From assembly GCF_027587375.1 (NCBI RefSeq), contig NZ_JAMXIC010000001.1, positions 62,001-126,000 on the forward strand: a stretch of 64,000 nt of DNA. Reading direction: 5' to 3'. Each line of letters opens with the position of its first letter. Positions within the stretch are counted from its first letter, which is position 1. The notes under the pieces were generated by a model. That model ran no database searches. It saw only the letters and a list, made by a program, of their open reading frames with translations, and was not told the DNA's origin. A program made the position numbers and the translations under genes. Below, one piece after another: positions 34,440 through 42,648 of the stretch. Origin of the DNA: Arthrobacter sp. B2a2-09 (lineage in GTDB: Bacteria > Actinomycetota > Actinomycetes > Actinomycetales > Micrococcaceae).

Positions 34440-34453
34440 TGTTCACTATGAAC
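34440..34453. promoter_or_regulatory. Inverted repeat TGTTCA-N3-TGAAC at the regulator promoter
   Basis: TGTTCActaTGAAC lies about 40 bases upstream of the chimeric regulator start and between it and the divergent isomerase. It is built from the same hexamer as the repeats at 33117-33150. Confidence 0.5.
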
Positions 34454-34594
34454 TACATCGGAGATCTCGTGAAGAGTCAAGGCAAACTTTGACATTCAAG
34501 TGCACTTCACCCTGGCCTCGGCGCGCTAAATGAGCCGGGTGGAGGGTCCGCTGAGTCACGGCCGGGTAAGCGCATTTCCGGTAGGGTGGAGCAT

Positions 34595-35374
34595 ATGACT
34601 CCTCCCATGACGCAAACAGAACTCAACCCGGGCATCTGTTCGGTGACCCTCCGGGCACTCGGCATTGATGAGGTCGTACGCACGGCCGCCGCCGCAGGGC
34701 TGGCCGGAATCGAGTGGGGTTCCGACGTCCATGTCCACGATGCCGCCTCCGCGGAGCGTGCCCGGACCTCCACGGAAGCCGCCGGGCTCACGGTCCTCTC
34801 CCTCGGGTCCTATTACCGCGCCGGCTCATTCGGCAATTTCGATGGTGTCCTCGCCCTCGCCGCGAAACTCGGCGCGCCCCGGATTCGGATGTGGGCCGGT
34901 GATGTGGGTTCTGCCGAAGCCAAAGAGGCGGAGTGGGACGCCGTGGTCGAAGACACGCAGCGGACCTCCGGGCTCGCCGCCGCACGGGGCATGGAGGTGG
35001 CCTTCGAGTACCACGGGGGCACGCTGACGGACTCGCCGGAGACCACCCTCGAACTCCTACGCCGGGTGGACCGGCCCAATGTGGGCACGTATTGGCAGCC
35101 GGCCGTCGGTCTGAGCGACCAGCAGGCCATTGAGTCGCTGCGCCAGGTGATCGAGCATGTGGTGGGCGTCCATTGCTTCTCGTGGTGGCCCGCCCAGGAG
35201 CGGCTTCCTCTGGAGGATCGTGGGGAGCTGTGGCGGGCCGTGGCCGACGTCGTCCGGGGGCATGGGCGGGATATGGACATGATGCTCGAGTTCGTCGAAG
35301 GGGATCTCCCTTCAAACGTTTTGCGCGATGCTGGCGTCCTGCGCCGGATCACTGCGGAGGCCACGAACTTCTAG
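34595..35374 (+). CDS. Sugar phosphate isomerase/epimerase-type TIM-barrel protein
   Basis: 259 residues. The AP-endonuclease-2-like TIM barrel is recognised from GICSVTLRALGIDEVVRTAAAAGLAGIEWGSDVHV, a metal-site Glu in VAFEYHGGTL, NVGTYWQPAVGLSDQQ, HCFSWWP and a final MMLEFVEGD. The family includes xylose isomerase-like and inosose dehydratase/isomerase proteins. The start at 34595 has GGTGGAG 4 bases upstream; a GTG at 34586 and an ATG at 34607 are also possible. It is divergent from the chimeric regulator, so it probably acts on the same imported sugar. Confidence 0.85.
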   Translation: MTPPMTQTELNPGICSVTLRALGIDEVVRTAAAAGLAGIEWGSDVHVHDAASAERARTSTEAAGLTVLSLGSYYRAGSFGNFDGVLALAAKLGAPRIRMWAGDVGSAEAKEAEWDAVVEDTQRTSGLAAARGMEVAFEYHGGTLTDSPETTLELLRRVDRPNVGTYWQPAVGLSDQQAIESLRQVIEHVVGVHCFSWWPAQERLPLEDRGELWRAVADVVRGHGRDMDMMLEFVEGDLPSNVLRDAGVLRRITAEATNF

Positions 35375-35402
35375 GGCGAGCTCGTGCTCCTGCGGAGGCG
35401 AA

Positions 35403-35473
35403 ATCGCCCGCGACGGCGGCCGAACCACCGTGCGCCAACTGCAACGCACGAGCGGACCACGGTCGCGGGCGAT
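35403..35473. repeat. Long stem-loop between convergent genes
   Basis: ATCGCCCGCGAC (35403-35414) pairs perfectly with 35462-35473. An inner GTGCG/CGCAC stem (35430-35434 with 35445-35449) sits in the 47-base loop. It lies between the isomerase and Amt stops. No T-run follows, so it may be a bidirectional factor-assisted terminator or a REP-like element. Confidence 0.55.
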
Positions 35474-35505
35474 CCCGGCTCTTGGAATAGCCCGTCCGGC
35501 TTCGG

Positions 35506-36795
35506 CTATGCGCGGTGCGGGGAACCCAGTTCCACGGGCTCTTCGTCGCTAAGGTAGGCGGCCTCGGAGTGGGCCGCGATGTCGATTCCGCGCAATTCGT
35601 CTGCCTCGTGGATGCGCAGGCCCATTGTGACGTTGAGGACTTTCGCGATGATCCAGGTGACGATGAATGAGTAGCCGAGCACGGCCAGGGTTGCGAGCGT
35701 CTGGATGCCGAGCAGGCCGAAACCTCCGCCGTAGAAGAGTCCGTTGACCTTGTTCGGGGCGGCGTCCGTGGCGAACAATCCGATCAGCAGGGTGCCGAGG
35801 ATGCCGCCGACCAGGTGGACGCCGACGACGTCGAGTGAGTCGTCGAAGCCCAAGCGGAACTTTAGTTCGATAGCGAGGGAGCAGACGGCGCCCGCGATTA
35901 CGCCGATTGCTAGGGCACCGAGGGGGCTGACGGCCCCACACGCCGGAGTGATGGCGACAAGGGCGGAGATCAGGCCGGAGGCGGCGCCCATGCTGCTGGC
36001 GCTGCCGAGGCGGATGCGTTCCACCAGCGCCCATGCCAGGAGGCCGGCACATGCGGCGACGGCGGTGTTAAGGAAAACCACGGAAGCGGACTGCCCGGCC
36101 GTGAGCGCCGAGCCTGCGTTGAAGCCGAACCAGCCGGCCCACAGGAGTCCCGCGCCGACTAGGACCAGCGGCCGGCTGTGGGGTTTGGTGTGTTCGCTCT
36201 TGGGCCAGCCGGCGCTGCGTCCGAGGACCAGGGCGAGGGCGAGGGCTGCGATTCCGGCGTTCATGTGGACGGCGGTTCCGCCGGCGAAGTCAACGGCTTT
36301 GAGGTTGTTGACGATCCAGCCGCCGGTCACTGAGCCGTCGGCAGAGCTGAAGGCGAACACCCAGTGGGCGATCGGAAAGTAGACCAGGGTCGCCCACAGG
36401 GCCGCAAAGGTCATCCACGCGCCGAACTTCATGCGGCCGGCGGCTGCTCCGGCGATGATCGCGGTCGTGATTCCGGCAAAGAACAACTGGAAGGCGGCGA
36501 ACAGGGCGGCAGGTATGGCGGCGTTCGGGTCCTCGGACAGCAATTGCTCCATCCCGAAATATTCGGCGATGTTGCCGATGAGGCCGGCACCGCCGACGGA
36601 GTTGCCGAAGACCATCGAGTAGCCGAACACGGCCCAAAGCACGGCGACGATGCTCATTCCGCCGAAGCACATCATCATCATGTTCAGGATCCTTCGGGAA
36701 CCGACCATGCCACCGTAGAACAGGGCAAGGCCGGGGATCATGATGCACAGGAGCGCGCTCGCGGCGAGGATCCAGGCGGTGTCTCCAGAATTCAT
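35506..36795 (-). CDS. amt: Ammonium transporter
   Basis: 429 residues and about 11 membrane helices. Amt hallmarks are clear: DTAWILAASALLCIMIPGLALFYGGMVG, the D-rich FAGGTAVHMNAGIAALALALVLG (twin-His pore region) and GFDDSLDVVGVHLVGGILGTLLIGL. It imports ammonium or methylammonium. GGAG precedes the ATG. A GlnR box lies 109-124 bases upstream on its coding strand, so expression probably rises in nitrogen limitation. No GlnK gene is adjacent. It is divergent from the glutamine synthetase-like gene and is likely part of the same nitrogen module. Confidence 0.95.
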   Translation of the reverse strand: MNSGDTAWILAASALLCIMIPGLALFYGGMVGSRRILNMMMMCFGGMSIVAVLWAVFGYSMVFGNSVGGAGLIGNIAEYFGMEQLLSEDPNAAIPAALFAAFQLFFAGITTAIIAGAAAGRMKFGAWMTFAALWATLVYFPIAHWVFAFSSADGSVTGGWIVNNLKAVDFAGGTAVHMNAGIAALALALVLGRSAGWPKSEHTKPHSRPLVLVGAGLLWAGWFGFNAGSALTAGQSASVVFLNTAVAACAGLLAWALVERIRLGSASSMGAASGLISALVAITPACGAVSPLGALAIGVIAGAVCSLAIELKFRLGFDDSLDVVGVHLVGGILGTLLIGLFATDAAPNKVNGLFYGGGFGLLGIQTLATLAVLGYSFIVTWIIAKVLNVTMGLRIHEADELRGIDIAAHSEAAYLSDEEPVELGSPHRA

Positions 36796-36903
36796 GGGAG
36801 CTCCAATCAGAAGGGGTTGGGGTCTGACGGCGAAGGGCGCAAAAGACCGCGCAAGAAGTAACCGTGAGATGAAACCATGATTCCTGACAGTGAACGGTCG
36901 CGG

Positions 36904-36919
36904 GTTTCGTGTGCGTTAC
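36904..36919 (-). promoter_or_regulatory. GlnR box
   Basis: On the minus strand the sequence is GTAAC-N6-GAAAC, exactly the actinobacterial GlnR half-operator pattern. It lies in the amt/glutamine-synthetase-like divergent region and reads towards amt. A weaker GTAAC-N6-TTGAC match lies at 36980-36996 on the other strand. Confidence 0.7.
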
Positions 36920-37053
36920 GTTTCCGTTGCGATCGCCGCCCGATCGTGACATCGGGATTTAACGTTCGGGGTGCGCGACTGTAACATCACTTTGACTACT
37001 GTGGTTCAACAGCGTTTCCTAACAGCTAACCCACATTGAACAGGACAGTTCCG

Positions 37054-38457
37054 ATGACAAGTGTCGCAACCCCTGCAGTACTGAGCGCGTCAGCGCTATC
37101 AAACGCCGGGCTGCCGGCCGAGGCCGGACAGATTTCCCTGGGCGACATCGCTAGGGCCCATGAGGTGCGCTTCCTGCTGGCCGCCTTTGTGGACATGACC
37201 GGCAAGCCGTGCGCCAAGCTGGTCCCGGTTGAAGCCGCGGACGAGCTTGAGGCCGGTGCGATGGGTTTTGCCGGGTATGCCGCCGGGTTGATTGGGCAGA
37301 AGCCGCAGGACTCGGACCTCATCGCGGTCCCGGATCTGGCGTCCTTTACGCCCGTGCCGTTCATCAAGGACGGCTTGGCGATCATCCATTGCGACCCGCA
37401 CGTGGACGGGAACCCGTGGCCCTACGCTCCACGCGTTATCTTGAAAAACACGCTCGCCCGCCTGGGGGTGAAGGGCATGCAGGCCAAGGTCGGCGCGGAA
37501 GTGGAGTACTTCCTGGTGAACAAGAATCCCGACGGTTCCCTGAGCACTGCAGACGCCCGCGATGACTCGCCCCGCCCTTGCTATGACGCCCGCGGTGTCA
37601 CCCGCATGTATGAGCACCTGACCTCCATTTCGGAGGCGATGAACGGCCTGGGTTGGGGCAATTACGCGAACGATCACGAGGACGCGGCCGGGCAGTTCGA
37701 GCAGAACTTCAACTACGCGGACGCGCTCACCACGGCCGACCGCGTGGTCACCCTGCGCTACATCCTGAACATCCTCGCCGAGCAGCGCGGCATGACCGCA
37801 ACGTTCATGCCCAAGCCGTTCACCGACCGGACGGGTACCGGCCTGCATTTCCACCTGTCGTTGTGGTCGGGAGCGGACGCGCTTTTCCCCAGTGATGACG
37901 ATGGTGCGGACGACGGCGGCAGGGGACTTGGGCTCTCGGACCTCGCCTATTCGTTCATCGGGGGCATCCTGGAGCATGCGCCTGCCCTTCAGGCGTTCCT
38001 CGCTCCGACGGTGAACTCCTACAAGCGATCGGGCGCAACGACCAGTTCTTCGGGAGCGACCTGGTCACCGCGCAAGGCCTCGTTCGGGGGCAACGACCGC
38101 ACCCACATGATCCGGGTGCCGGACGAGAAACGGATCGAGCTCCGTTCAGGGGACGGCTCGGCGAACCCGTACCTCGCCATCGCCACGGCCATTGAAGCAG
38201 GGCTCGACGGCGTCACGAACGGCACCGACCCCGGCGCGCCTTCCGGCCCCGGCGAAGCACAGCCGGGCGCCCATTCGCTCCCGGCGACCCTTTTGCACGC
38301 GGTCGAAGCCCTGCGCCGGGACCCGGTGATGCTCGCGAGCCTGAGCGGCGATGAGGCGATCGGCCAGTACTACGCCGACGCCAAGGAAGAAGAGTTCCTG
38401 AGCTGGCACAACCAGGTCAGTGACTGGGAAATCCGCACCTACCTGACTTCGATTTGA
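37054..38457 (+). CDS. glnT: Type III glutamine synthetase (GlnT) / gamma-glutamylmethylamide synthetase (GmaS)-like
   Basis: 467 residues. Catalytic-fold blocks are VGAEVEYFLV, GQFEQNFNYADALTTADRVVTLRYIL, FMPKPFTDRTGTGLHFHLSLW, NSYKR and DEKRIELRSGDGSANPYLAIA. This is the GS type III/GmaS family (TIGR03105 type), which ligates ammonia or methylamine to glutamate. The next three genes encode the split glutamate-synthase-like subunits always linked to GlnT/GmaS, so it may make gamma-glutamylmethylamide. The choice between substrates cannot be made from sequence. ATG at 37054 has AGGACAG 6 bases upstream. Confidence 0.85.
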   Translation: MTSVATPAVLSASALSNAGLPAEAGQISLGDIARAHEVRFLLAAFVDMTGKPCAKLVPVEAADELEAGAMGFAGYAAGLIGQKPQDSDLIAVPDLASFTPVPFIKDGLAIIHCDPHVDGNPWPYAPRVILKNTLARLGVKGMQAKVGAEVEYFLVNKNPDGSLSTADARDDSPRPCYDARGVTRMYEHLTSISEAMNGLGWGNYANDHEDAAGQFEQNFNYADALTTADRVVTLRYILNILAEQRGMTATFMPKPFTDRTGTGLHFHLSLWSGADALFPSDDDGADDGGRGLGLSDLAYSFIGGILEHAPALQAFLAPTVNSYKRSGATTSSSGATWSPRKASFGGNDRTHMIRVPDEKRIELRSGDGSANPYLAIATAIEAGLDGVTNGTDPGAPSGPGEAQPGAHSLPATLLHAVEALRRDPVMLASLSGDEAIGQYYADAKEEEFLSWHNQVSDWEIRTYLTSI

Positions 38458-38486
38458 CCCCCTCCCACCTAGCAAAGGACACAACA

Positions 38487-39395
38487 ATGTGCGGAATTGC
38501 CGCGCTGCAGCTGCGCAACCCCTCGCTGCATCCCGAGATGGGCAGCCTCCTGTCCTCGATGATGTGCCAGATCGTGGACCGCGGGCCGGATTCCGCCGGC
38601 CTGGCCGTCTACGACACCCCGGGCCTCGTCTCTGCAGGGACATCCACCCTCAGCCTCCTGGGCAAGAACCACGGCCTGCCGCTGGCTGACATCACGGCAT
38701 CCCTGGAAACCCTGTTGTCCCCGTCCGCGGCTCCGGACGTCAGGGTGGTGGGCGACACCACCCTGGTGAGCGCCGCCGTCGGGACCGAGCTGCTGGTGAA
38801 GGCAGTGCGCGAAACCCTCCCGGAGTCCACCATCATTGGCCGCGGAGAGCACGTGGCCGTCATGAAGAGCGTGGGTCATCCGATGGACATCGCCGCCGAG
38901 CACGGGCTTCAGGCCATGGCCGGAAGTCAGGGCCTGTCCCACACGCGCATGGCCACCGAGTCCGCCGTCACGGCCGGCGGTTCCCACCCCTTCTCGGTGG
39001 CCGACGACCTGTGCCTTGTCCACAACGGATCCTTCTCCAACCACGCCACCATCCGGCGGGAGCTCAAACGTGAAGGGGTCGTGTTCGATTCGGACAACGA
39101 CACCGAGGTCGGCGCCCGCTACATCGCCTCGCGCCTGCAGCAGGGCGATGACCTGGAAACGGCATTGACCAACCTCGGGAAGGTCTTCGACGGTTTCTAC
39201 ACCCTGGTGGTCACCACCGCGGACAGCATGGCCGTGGTCCGGGACCCGATCGCCTGCAAGCCCGCCATCATCGCCGAGACCGGGGACTACGTGGCCATGG
39301 CCTCCGAATACCGTGCCCTGGCGTCCCTGCCCGGCATCGAAACAGCCCGCATCTTTGAACCGGAACCCGGAAAGGTCTACACATGGTCACTCTGA
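38487..39395 (+). CDS. glxB: Class II glutamine amidotransferase subunit (GlxB/MgsA-like)
   Basis: 302 residues starting M-C-G-I. The start at 38487 is fixed because the catalytic Cys must follow the initiator Met in class II amidotransferases. AAAGGACA precedes it. Further blocks are GPDSAGLAVYD, SHTRMATESAVTAGGSHPF, DLCLVHNGSFSNHATIRREL and DTEVGARYIASRL. It releases ammonia from an amide donor (glutamine or gamma-glutamylmethylamide) and passes it to the FMN subunit. It is the first of three genes equal to the N-terminal, GXGXG and FMN parts of glutamate synthase. The stop overlaps the next start by 13 bases. Confidence 0.88.
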   Translation: MCGIAALQLRNPSLHPEMGSLLSSMMCQIVDRGPDSAGLAVYDTPGLVSAGTSTLSLLGKNHGLPLADITASLETLLSPSAAPDVRVVGDTTLVSAAVGTELLVKAVRETLPESTIIGRGEHVAVMKSVGHPMDIAAEHGLQAMAGSQGLSHTRMATESAVTAGGSHPFSVADDLCLVHNGSFSNHATIRRELKREGVVFDSDNDTEVGARYIASRLQQGDDLETALTNLGKVFDGFYTLVVTTADSMAVVRDPIACKPAIIAETGDYVAMASEYRALASLPGIETARIFEPEPGKVYTWSL

Positions 39396-40093
39396 CAGCC
39401 CCCGAAACAACAGCCCCAACAACCACAATTGACCTGGCCGGCAGCCCGGTGCGGGACCTGAACCAGGCCCTCCACAACGCCATCGACGGCCAGGCCTGGA
39501 CCGTCACCAGCCCCGGCGGCAAGCACAGCCTCGCCGTCGGAATCGACGCCGACATCAGCGTCGCCATCAAGGGCCATGCCGGCTATTATGCCGCCGGGAT
39601 GCACAAAACGGGCACCGTGACCATCAGCGGCAACGCCGGGGTCGGACTCGCGGAGAACATCATGTCCGGCAAGGTGCACGTGAAAGGCGACGCCTCCCAG
39701 TCAGCGGCGGCCACGGGCCACGGCGGACTCGTGGTGATCGACGGCAACGCCGGGGCCCGCTGCGGAATCTCCATGAAAGGCGTGGACATCGTGGTCGGCG
39801 GGAACATCGGCCACATGTCCGCCTTCATGGCCCAGGCCGGCCGGCTGGTGGTCTGCGGCGACGCCGGCGAAGCCCTCGGTGACTCCATCTACGAAGCCCG
39901 CATATACGTGAAGGGAAGCGTCGCTTCCCTGGGCGCGGACTGCATCGAAAAGCCGATGAACATCGAACACCTCGAGGAGCTGGAAGGACTGCTCGCCGCT
40001 GCCGGACGCACCGACGACCCGGCTGACTTCAAACGGTACGGCTCCGCACGGAACCTCTACCACTTCAGCGTCCACAACTCGGCCTCGTACTAA
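39383..40093 (+). CDS. glxC: GXGXG-domain glutamate-synthase-like subunit (GlxC/MgsB-like)
   Basis: 236 residues, a single right-handed beta-helix GXGXG domain as at the C-terminus of GltB. Repeats such as YYAAGMHKTGTVTISGNAGVGLAENIMSGKVHVKG, HGGLVVIDGNAGARCGISMKGVDIVVGGNIGHMSAFMAQAGRLVVCGDAGEALG show the pattern. A Thr/Pro-rich N-terminal extension of about 20 residues precedes it. It links the amidotransferase and FMN subunits of the complex. Confidence 0.88.
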   Translation: MVTLTAPETTAPTTTIDLAGSPVRDLNQALHNAIDGQAWTVTSPGGKHSLAVGIDADISVAIKGHAGYYAAGMHKTGTVTISGNAGVGLAENIMSGKVHVKGDASQSAAATGHGGLVVIDGNAGARCGISMKGVDIVVGGNIGHMSAFMAQAGRLVVCGDAGEALGDSIYEARIYVKGSVASLGADCIEKPMNIEHLEELEGLLAAAGRTDDPADFKRYGSARNLYHFSVHNSASY

Positions 40094-40102
40094 GGACACC
40101 CT

Positions 40103-41476
40103 ATGACCATCAACTCACTGCCCCAGGACACTGTCCTGCCCGCCCCGGGAATCCCTGCCCAGCGCACCGAGGAGCTGGGATTGCGCGAGTCCGCGACGTT
40201 TGACCGTGCGACCATCGCCGATATCCAGCGCGCCGCTGCGACGGGCGTTTACGACATCCGCGGTTGGGGCGCGAAGCGCAAGGTCCCGCATTTCGATGAC
40301 CTGCTCTTCCTCGGCGCCTCGATGTCCCGCTACCCACTGGAGGGCTACCGCGAAAAGTGCGATACCGACGTCGTCCTCGGCGACCGCCACGCGAGCCGGC
40401 CGCTGCACCTGCAGACCCCGGTCACGATCGCCGGCATGAGCTTCGGCGCACTGTCCGCGAACGCGAAGGAAGCGCTGGGGCGCGGTGCCAGCGAAGTGGG
40501 AACCTCCACCACCACGGGCGACGGCGGCATGACGCCTGAGGAGCGCGGCCAGTCCAAGCACCTTGTCTACCAGTACCTGCCCTCCCGGTACGGCATGAAC
40601 CCGGATGATTTGCGCAAGGCCGACGCGATCGAAATCGTGCTCGGCCAGGGCGCCAAGCCTGGCGGCGGCGGCATGCTGCTGGGCCAGAAGATCACCGAAC
40701 GCGTCGCAGGCATGCGCACCCTGCCTGTCGGCATCGACCAGCGTTCCGCCAGCCGCCACCCCGACTGGACCGGGCCGGACGACCTGGAAATCAAGATCGG
40801 TGAACTCCGCGAGATCACCGACTGGAAGACACCCATCTACGTCAAGATCGGCGCGTCCCGGCCCTACTACGACACCGCCCTGGCCGTGAAGGCCGGAGCC
40901 GACGTGGTCGTGGTCGACGGAATGCAGGGCGGCACCGCCGCCACGCAGCAGGTCTTCATCGAAAACGTCGGCATCCCCACCCTGGCCGCCATCCCGCAGG
41001 CCGTGCAGGCCCTCCAGGAACTGGGACTGCACCGCAAGGTCCAGTTGATTGTTTCCGGCGGCATCCGCACCGGAGCCGACGTGGCCAAGGCCATGGCCCT
41101 GGGTGCCGACGCCGTCGCCATCGGCACCGCGGCGCTGATCGCGCTGGGGGACAACGACCCCCGCTACGCCGCCGAATACGCCGCCCTGGGATCGGCGGCA
41201 GGCTTCTACGACGACTTCCAGGACGGACGAGACCCCGCCGGCATCACCACCCAGGATCCCGAACTCTCCTCCCGACTGGACCCGGTGGCCGGCGGGCGGC
41301 GCCTGGCCAACTACCTGCGCGTCCTGACCATGGAGGCCCAGACCATCGCCCGGGCCTGCGGAAAATCCCACCTACACAACCTGGAACCCGAGGACCTCGT
41401 GGCCCTCACCATCGAGGCCTCCGCCATGGCCAGGGTTCCCCTCGCCGGCACCAGCTGGATCCCCGGGGCGAAGTAA
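40103..41476 (+). CDS. glxD: FMN-binding glutamate-synthase-like subunit (GlxD/MgsC-like), no Fe-S cysteines
   Basis: 457 residues. The FMN TIM barrel is clear (ITITGMSFGALS-type start, EIVLGQGAKPGGGGMLLGQKI, YVKIGASRPYYDTALAVKAGADVVVVDGMQGGTAATQQVF, IVSGGIRTGADVAKAMALGADAVAIGTAAL). In GltB, three Cys after that last block hold a 3Fe-4S cluster. Here the stretch reads LIALGDNDPRYAAEYAALGS and the whole protein has only two Cys, so no cluster forms. This is usual in the GlxD/MgsC branch. It transfers the amide nitrogen to 2-oxoglutarate or makes N-methylglutamate. The stop codon overlaps the next start by one base (TAATG). Confidence 0.88.
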   Translation: MTINSLPQDTVLPAPGIPAQRTEELGLRESATFDRATIADIQRAAATGVYDIRGWGAKRKVPHFDDLLFLGASMSRYPLEGYREKCDTDVVLGDRHASRPLHLQTPVTIAGMSFGALSANAKEALGRGASEVGTSTTTGDGGMTPEERGQSKHLVYQYLPSRYGMNPDDLRKADAIEIVLGQGAKPGGGGMLLGQKITERVAGMRTLPVGIDQRSASRHPDWTGPDDLEIKIGELREITDWKTPIYVKIGASRPYYDTALAVKAGADVVVVDGMQGGTAATQQVFIENVGIPTLAAIPQAVQALQELGLHRKVQLIVSGGIRTGADVAKAMALGADAVAIGTAALIALGDNDPRYAAEYAALGSAAGFYDDFQDGRDPAGITTQDPELSSRLDPVAGGRRLANYLRVLTMEAQTIARACGKSHLHNLEPEDLVALTIEASAMARVPLAGTSWIPGAK

Positions 41477-42621
41477 TGCCGGAATCCTCCGAATACGTCG
41501 TGGTCGGCGCCGGGCTGGCCGGCGCCGCCACGGCCTGGCAGCTGGCCTTGCGGGGCCATGACGTCACGATCCTGGAACGCACGCGAGCGGCGGCCCACGA
41601 CGGCAGCTCCCACGGCTCCGCCCGGATCTTCCGCTACGCCTACCCGGACGAGTTCTACACCCGGGCGGTCATTGAATCCCGCGAGCTGTGGGATGAACTG
41701 GACCATGCCAGCGGACTGGAACTGATCACACCCTGCGGGGCCGTGGACTACGGCCCCGAGCGGCAACCGGAGCACCTCGCCCGGATCCTCGCCGCGGCCG
41801 GCGTCGAACACGAACTCCTCAGCGCCGCCGAAGCACGGGAGCGCTGGCCGCACATCGCCTTCGACACAGCCGTGCTCTGGCACCCCGGCGCAGGCGTGAT
41901 CGACGCCGAGTCCTCGGTGAACGCCATGATCGAACAGGCAGTGAAGCACGGCGCCAGGCTGCTGACCGGATGGAACGTCTCGCGCGTGGAAAAGCGGGGA
42001 ACCGGCTACCGGCTGTTTTCCGGCGGTTGGGAAACGCTCGACGCCGGGAACGTCATCATCAGCGCGGGCGGGTGGCTGCCCTCACTGCTGGGACACTTGC
42101 CGCTTCCGGCCGGGTTCCTGGCCGGGCTGCCGGAGTTCACCGTCCGGCAGGAACAGGCCTACCACTTCCGCTACCTCGATCCCGGGAGCGTTGCGGCCTG
42201 GCCCACCTTCATCCACAAGAGCGCGGACATCCAGACCTACGGTCTGCCCGGAGGACGGGATGCCGGCTTCGCCGGCCAGAAGGTCGCCGAATACAACGGC
42301 GGCAAATTCATTCCGTCAGCCCTTCAGCAGACCGGCAGGGTGGATCCGGAGAACCGGAGCCGCGTCGCGGACTACGTGCGGAAATACCTGCCCGGTCTTG
42401 ACCCCGAGCCGTACGCGGAGACCACGTGCCTGTTCACCAACACTCCCAATGAGGATTTCCTCATCGACCGGGCCGGCGGCCTCACCATCGTCTCCCCTTG
42501 CTCGGGGCACGGCGCGAAATTCGCACCCCTGATCGGCCGGTGGGCGGCCGATCTGGCTACCGGGACCGGCGAGGTCCCGTCCCGGTTCCGCCAGGCAACC
42601 GCCCGGATCCGTACCAACTAG
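41476..42621 (+). CDS. Monomeric sarcosine oxidase/SolA-like FAD oxidoreductase
   Basis: 381 residues. The FAD Rossmann motif VVVGAGLAGAATAWQLALRG (8-27), GSARIFRYAY (47-56, substrate-side Arg) and Cys318 in TTCLFTNTPNEDFLID match monomeric sarcosine oxidase/N-methyltryptophan oxidase, where that Cys bears covalent FAD. It should oxidise an N-methyl amino acid to the amine plus formaldehyde and H2O2. Directly after the GmaS/Mgs-like set (one-base overlap), N-methylglutamate is an attractive substrate, replacing the four-subunit N-methylglutamate dehydrogenase. No catalase or formaldehyde gene is adjacent. Confidence 0.85.
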   Translation: MPESSEYVVVGAGLAGAATAWQLALRGHDVTILERTRAAAHDGSSHGSARIFRYAYPDEFYTRAVIESRELWDELDHASGLELITPCGAVDYGPERQPEHLARILAAAGVEHELLSAAEARERWPHIAFDTAVLWHPGAGVIDAESSVNAMIEQAVKHGARLLTGWNVSRVEKRGTGYRLFSGGWETLDAGNVIISAGGWLPSLLGHLPLPAGFLAGLPEFTVRQEQAYHFRYLDPGSVAAWPTFIHKSADIQTYGLPGGRDAGFAGQKVAEYNGGKFIPSALQQTGRVDPENRSRVADYVRKYLPGLDPEPYAETTCLFTNTPNEDFLIDRAGGLTIVSPCSGHGAKFAPLIGRWAADLATGTGEVPSRFRQATARIRTN

Positions 42622-42648
42622 ACCCTTCTGCAGAAACGGACCCAGCCA

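Noticed and set aside
36866-36886. GTAAC-N8-GAAAC as a second GlnR box
   Set aside because: Spacing is 8 instead of 6 bases, so it does not fit the known half-site geometry.
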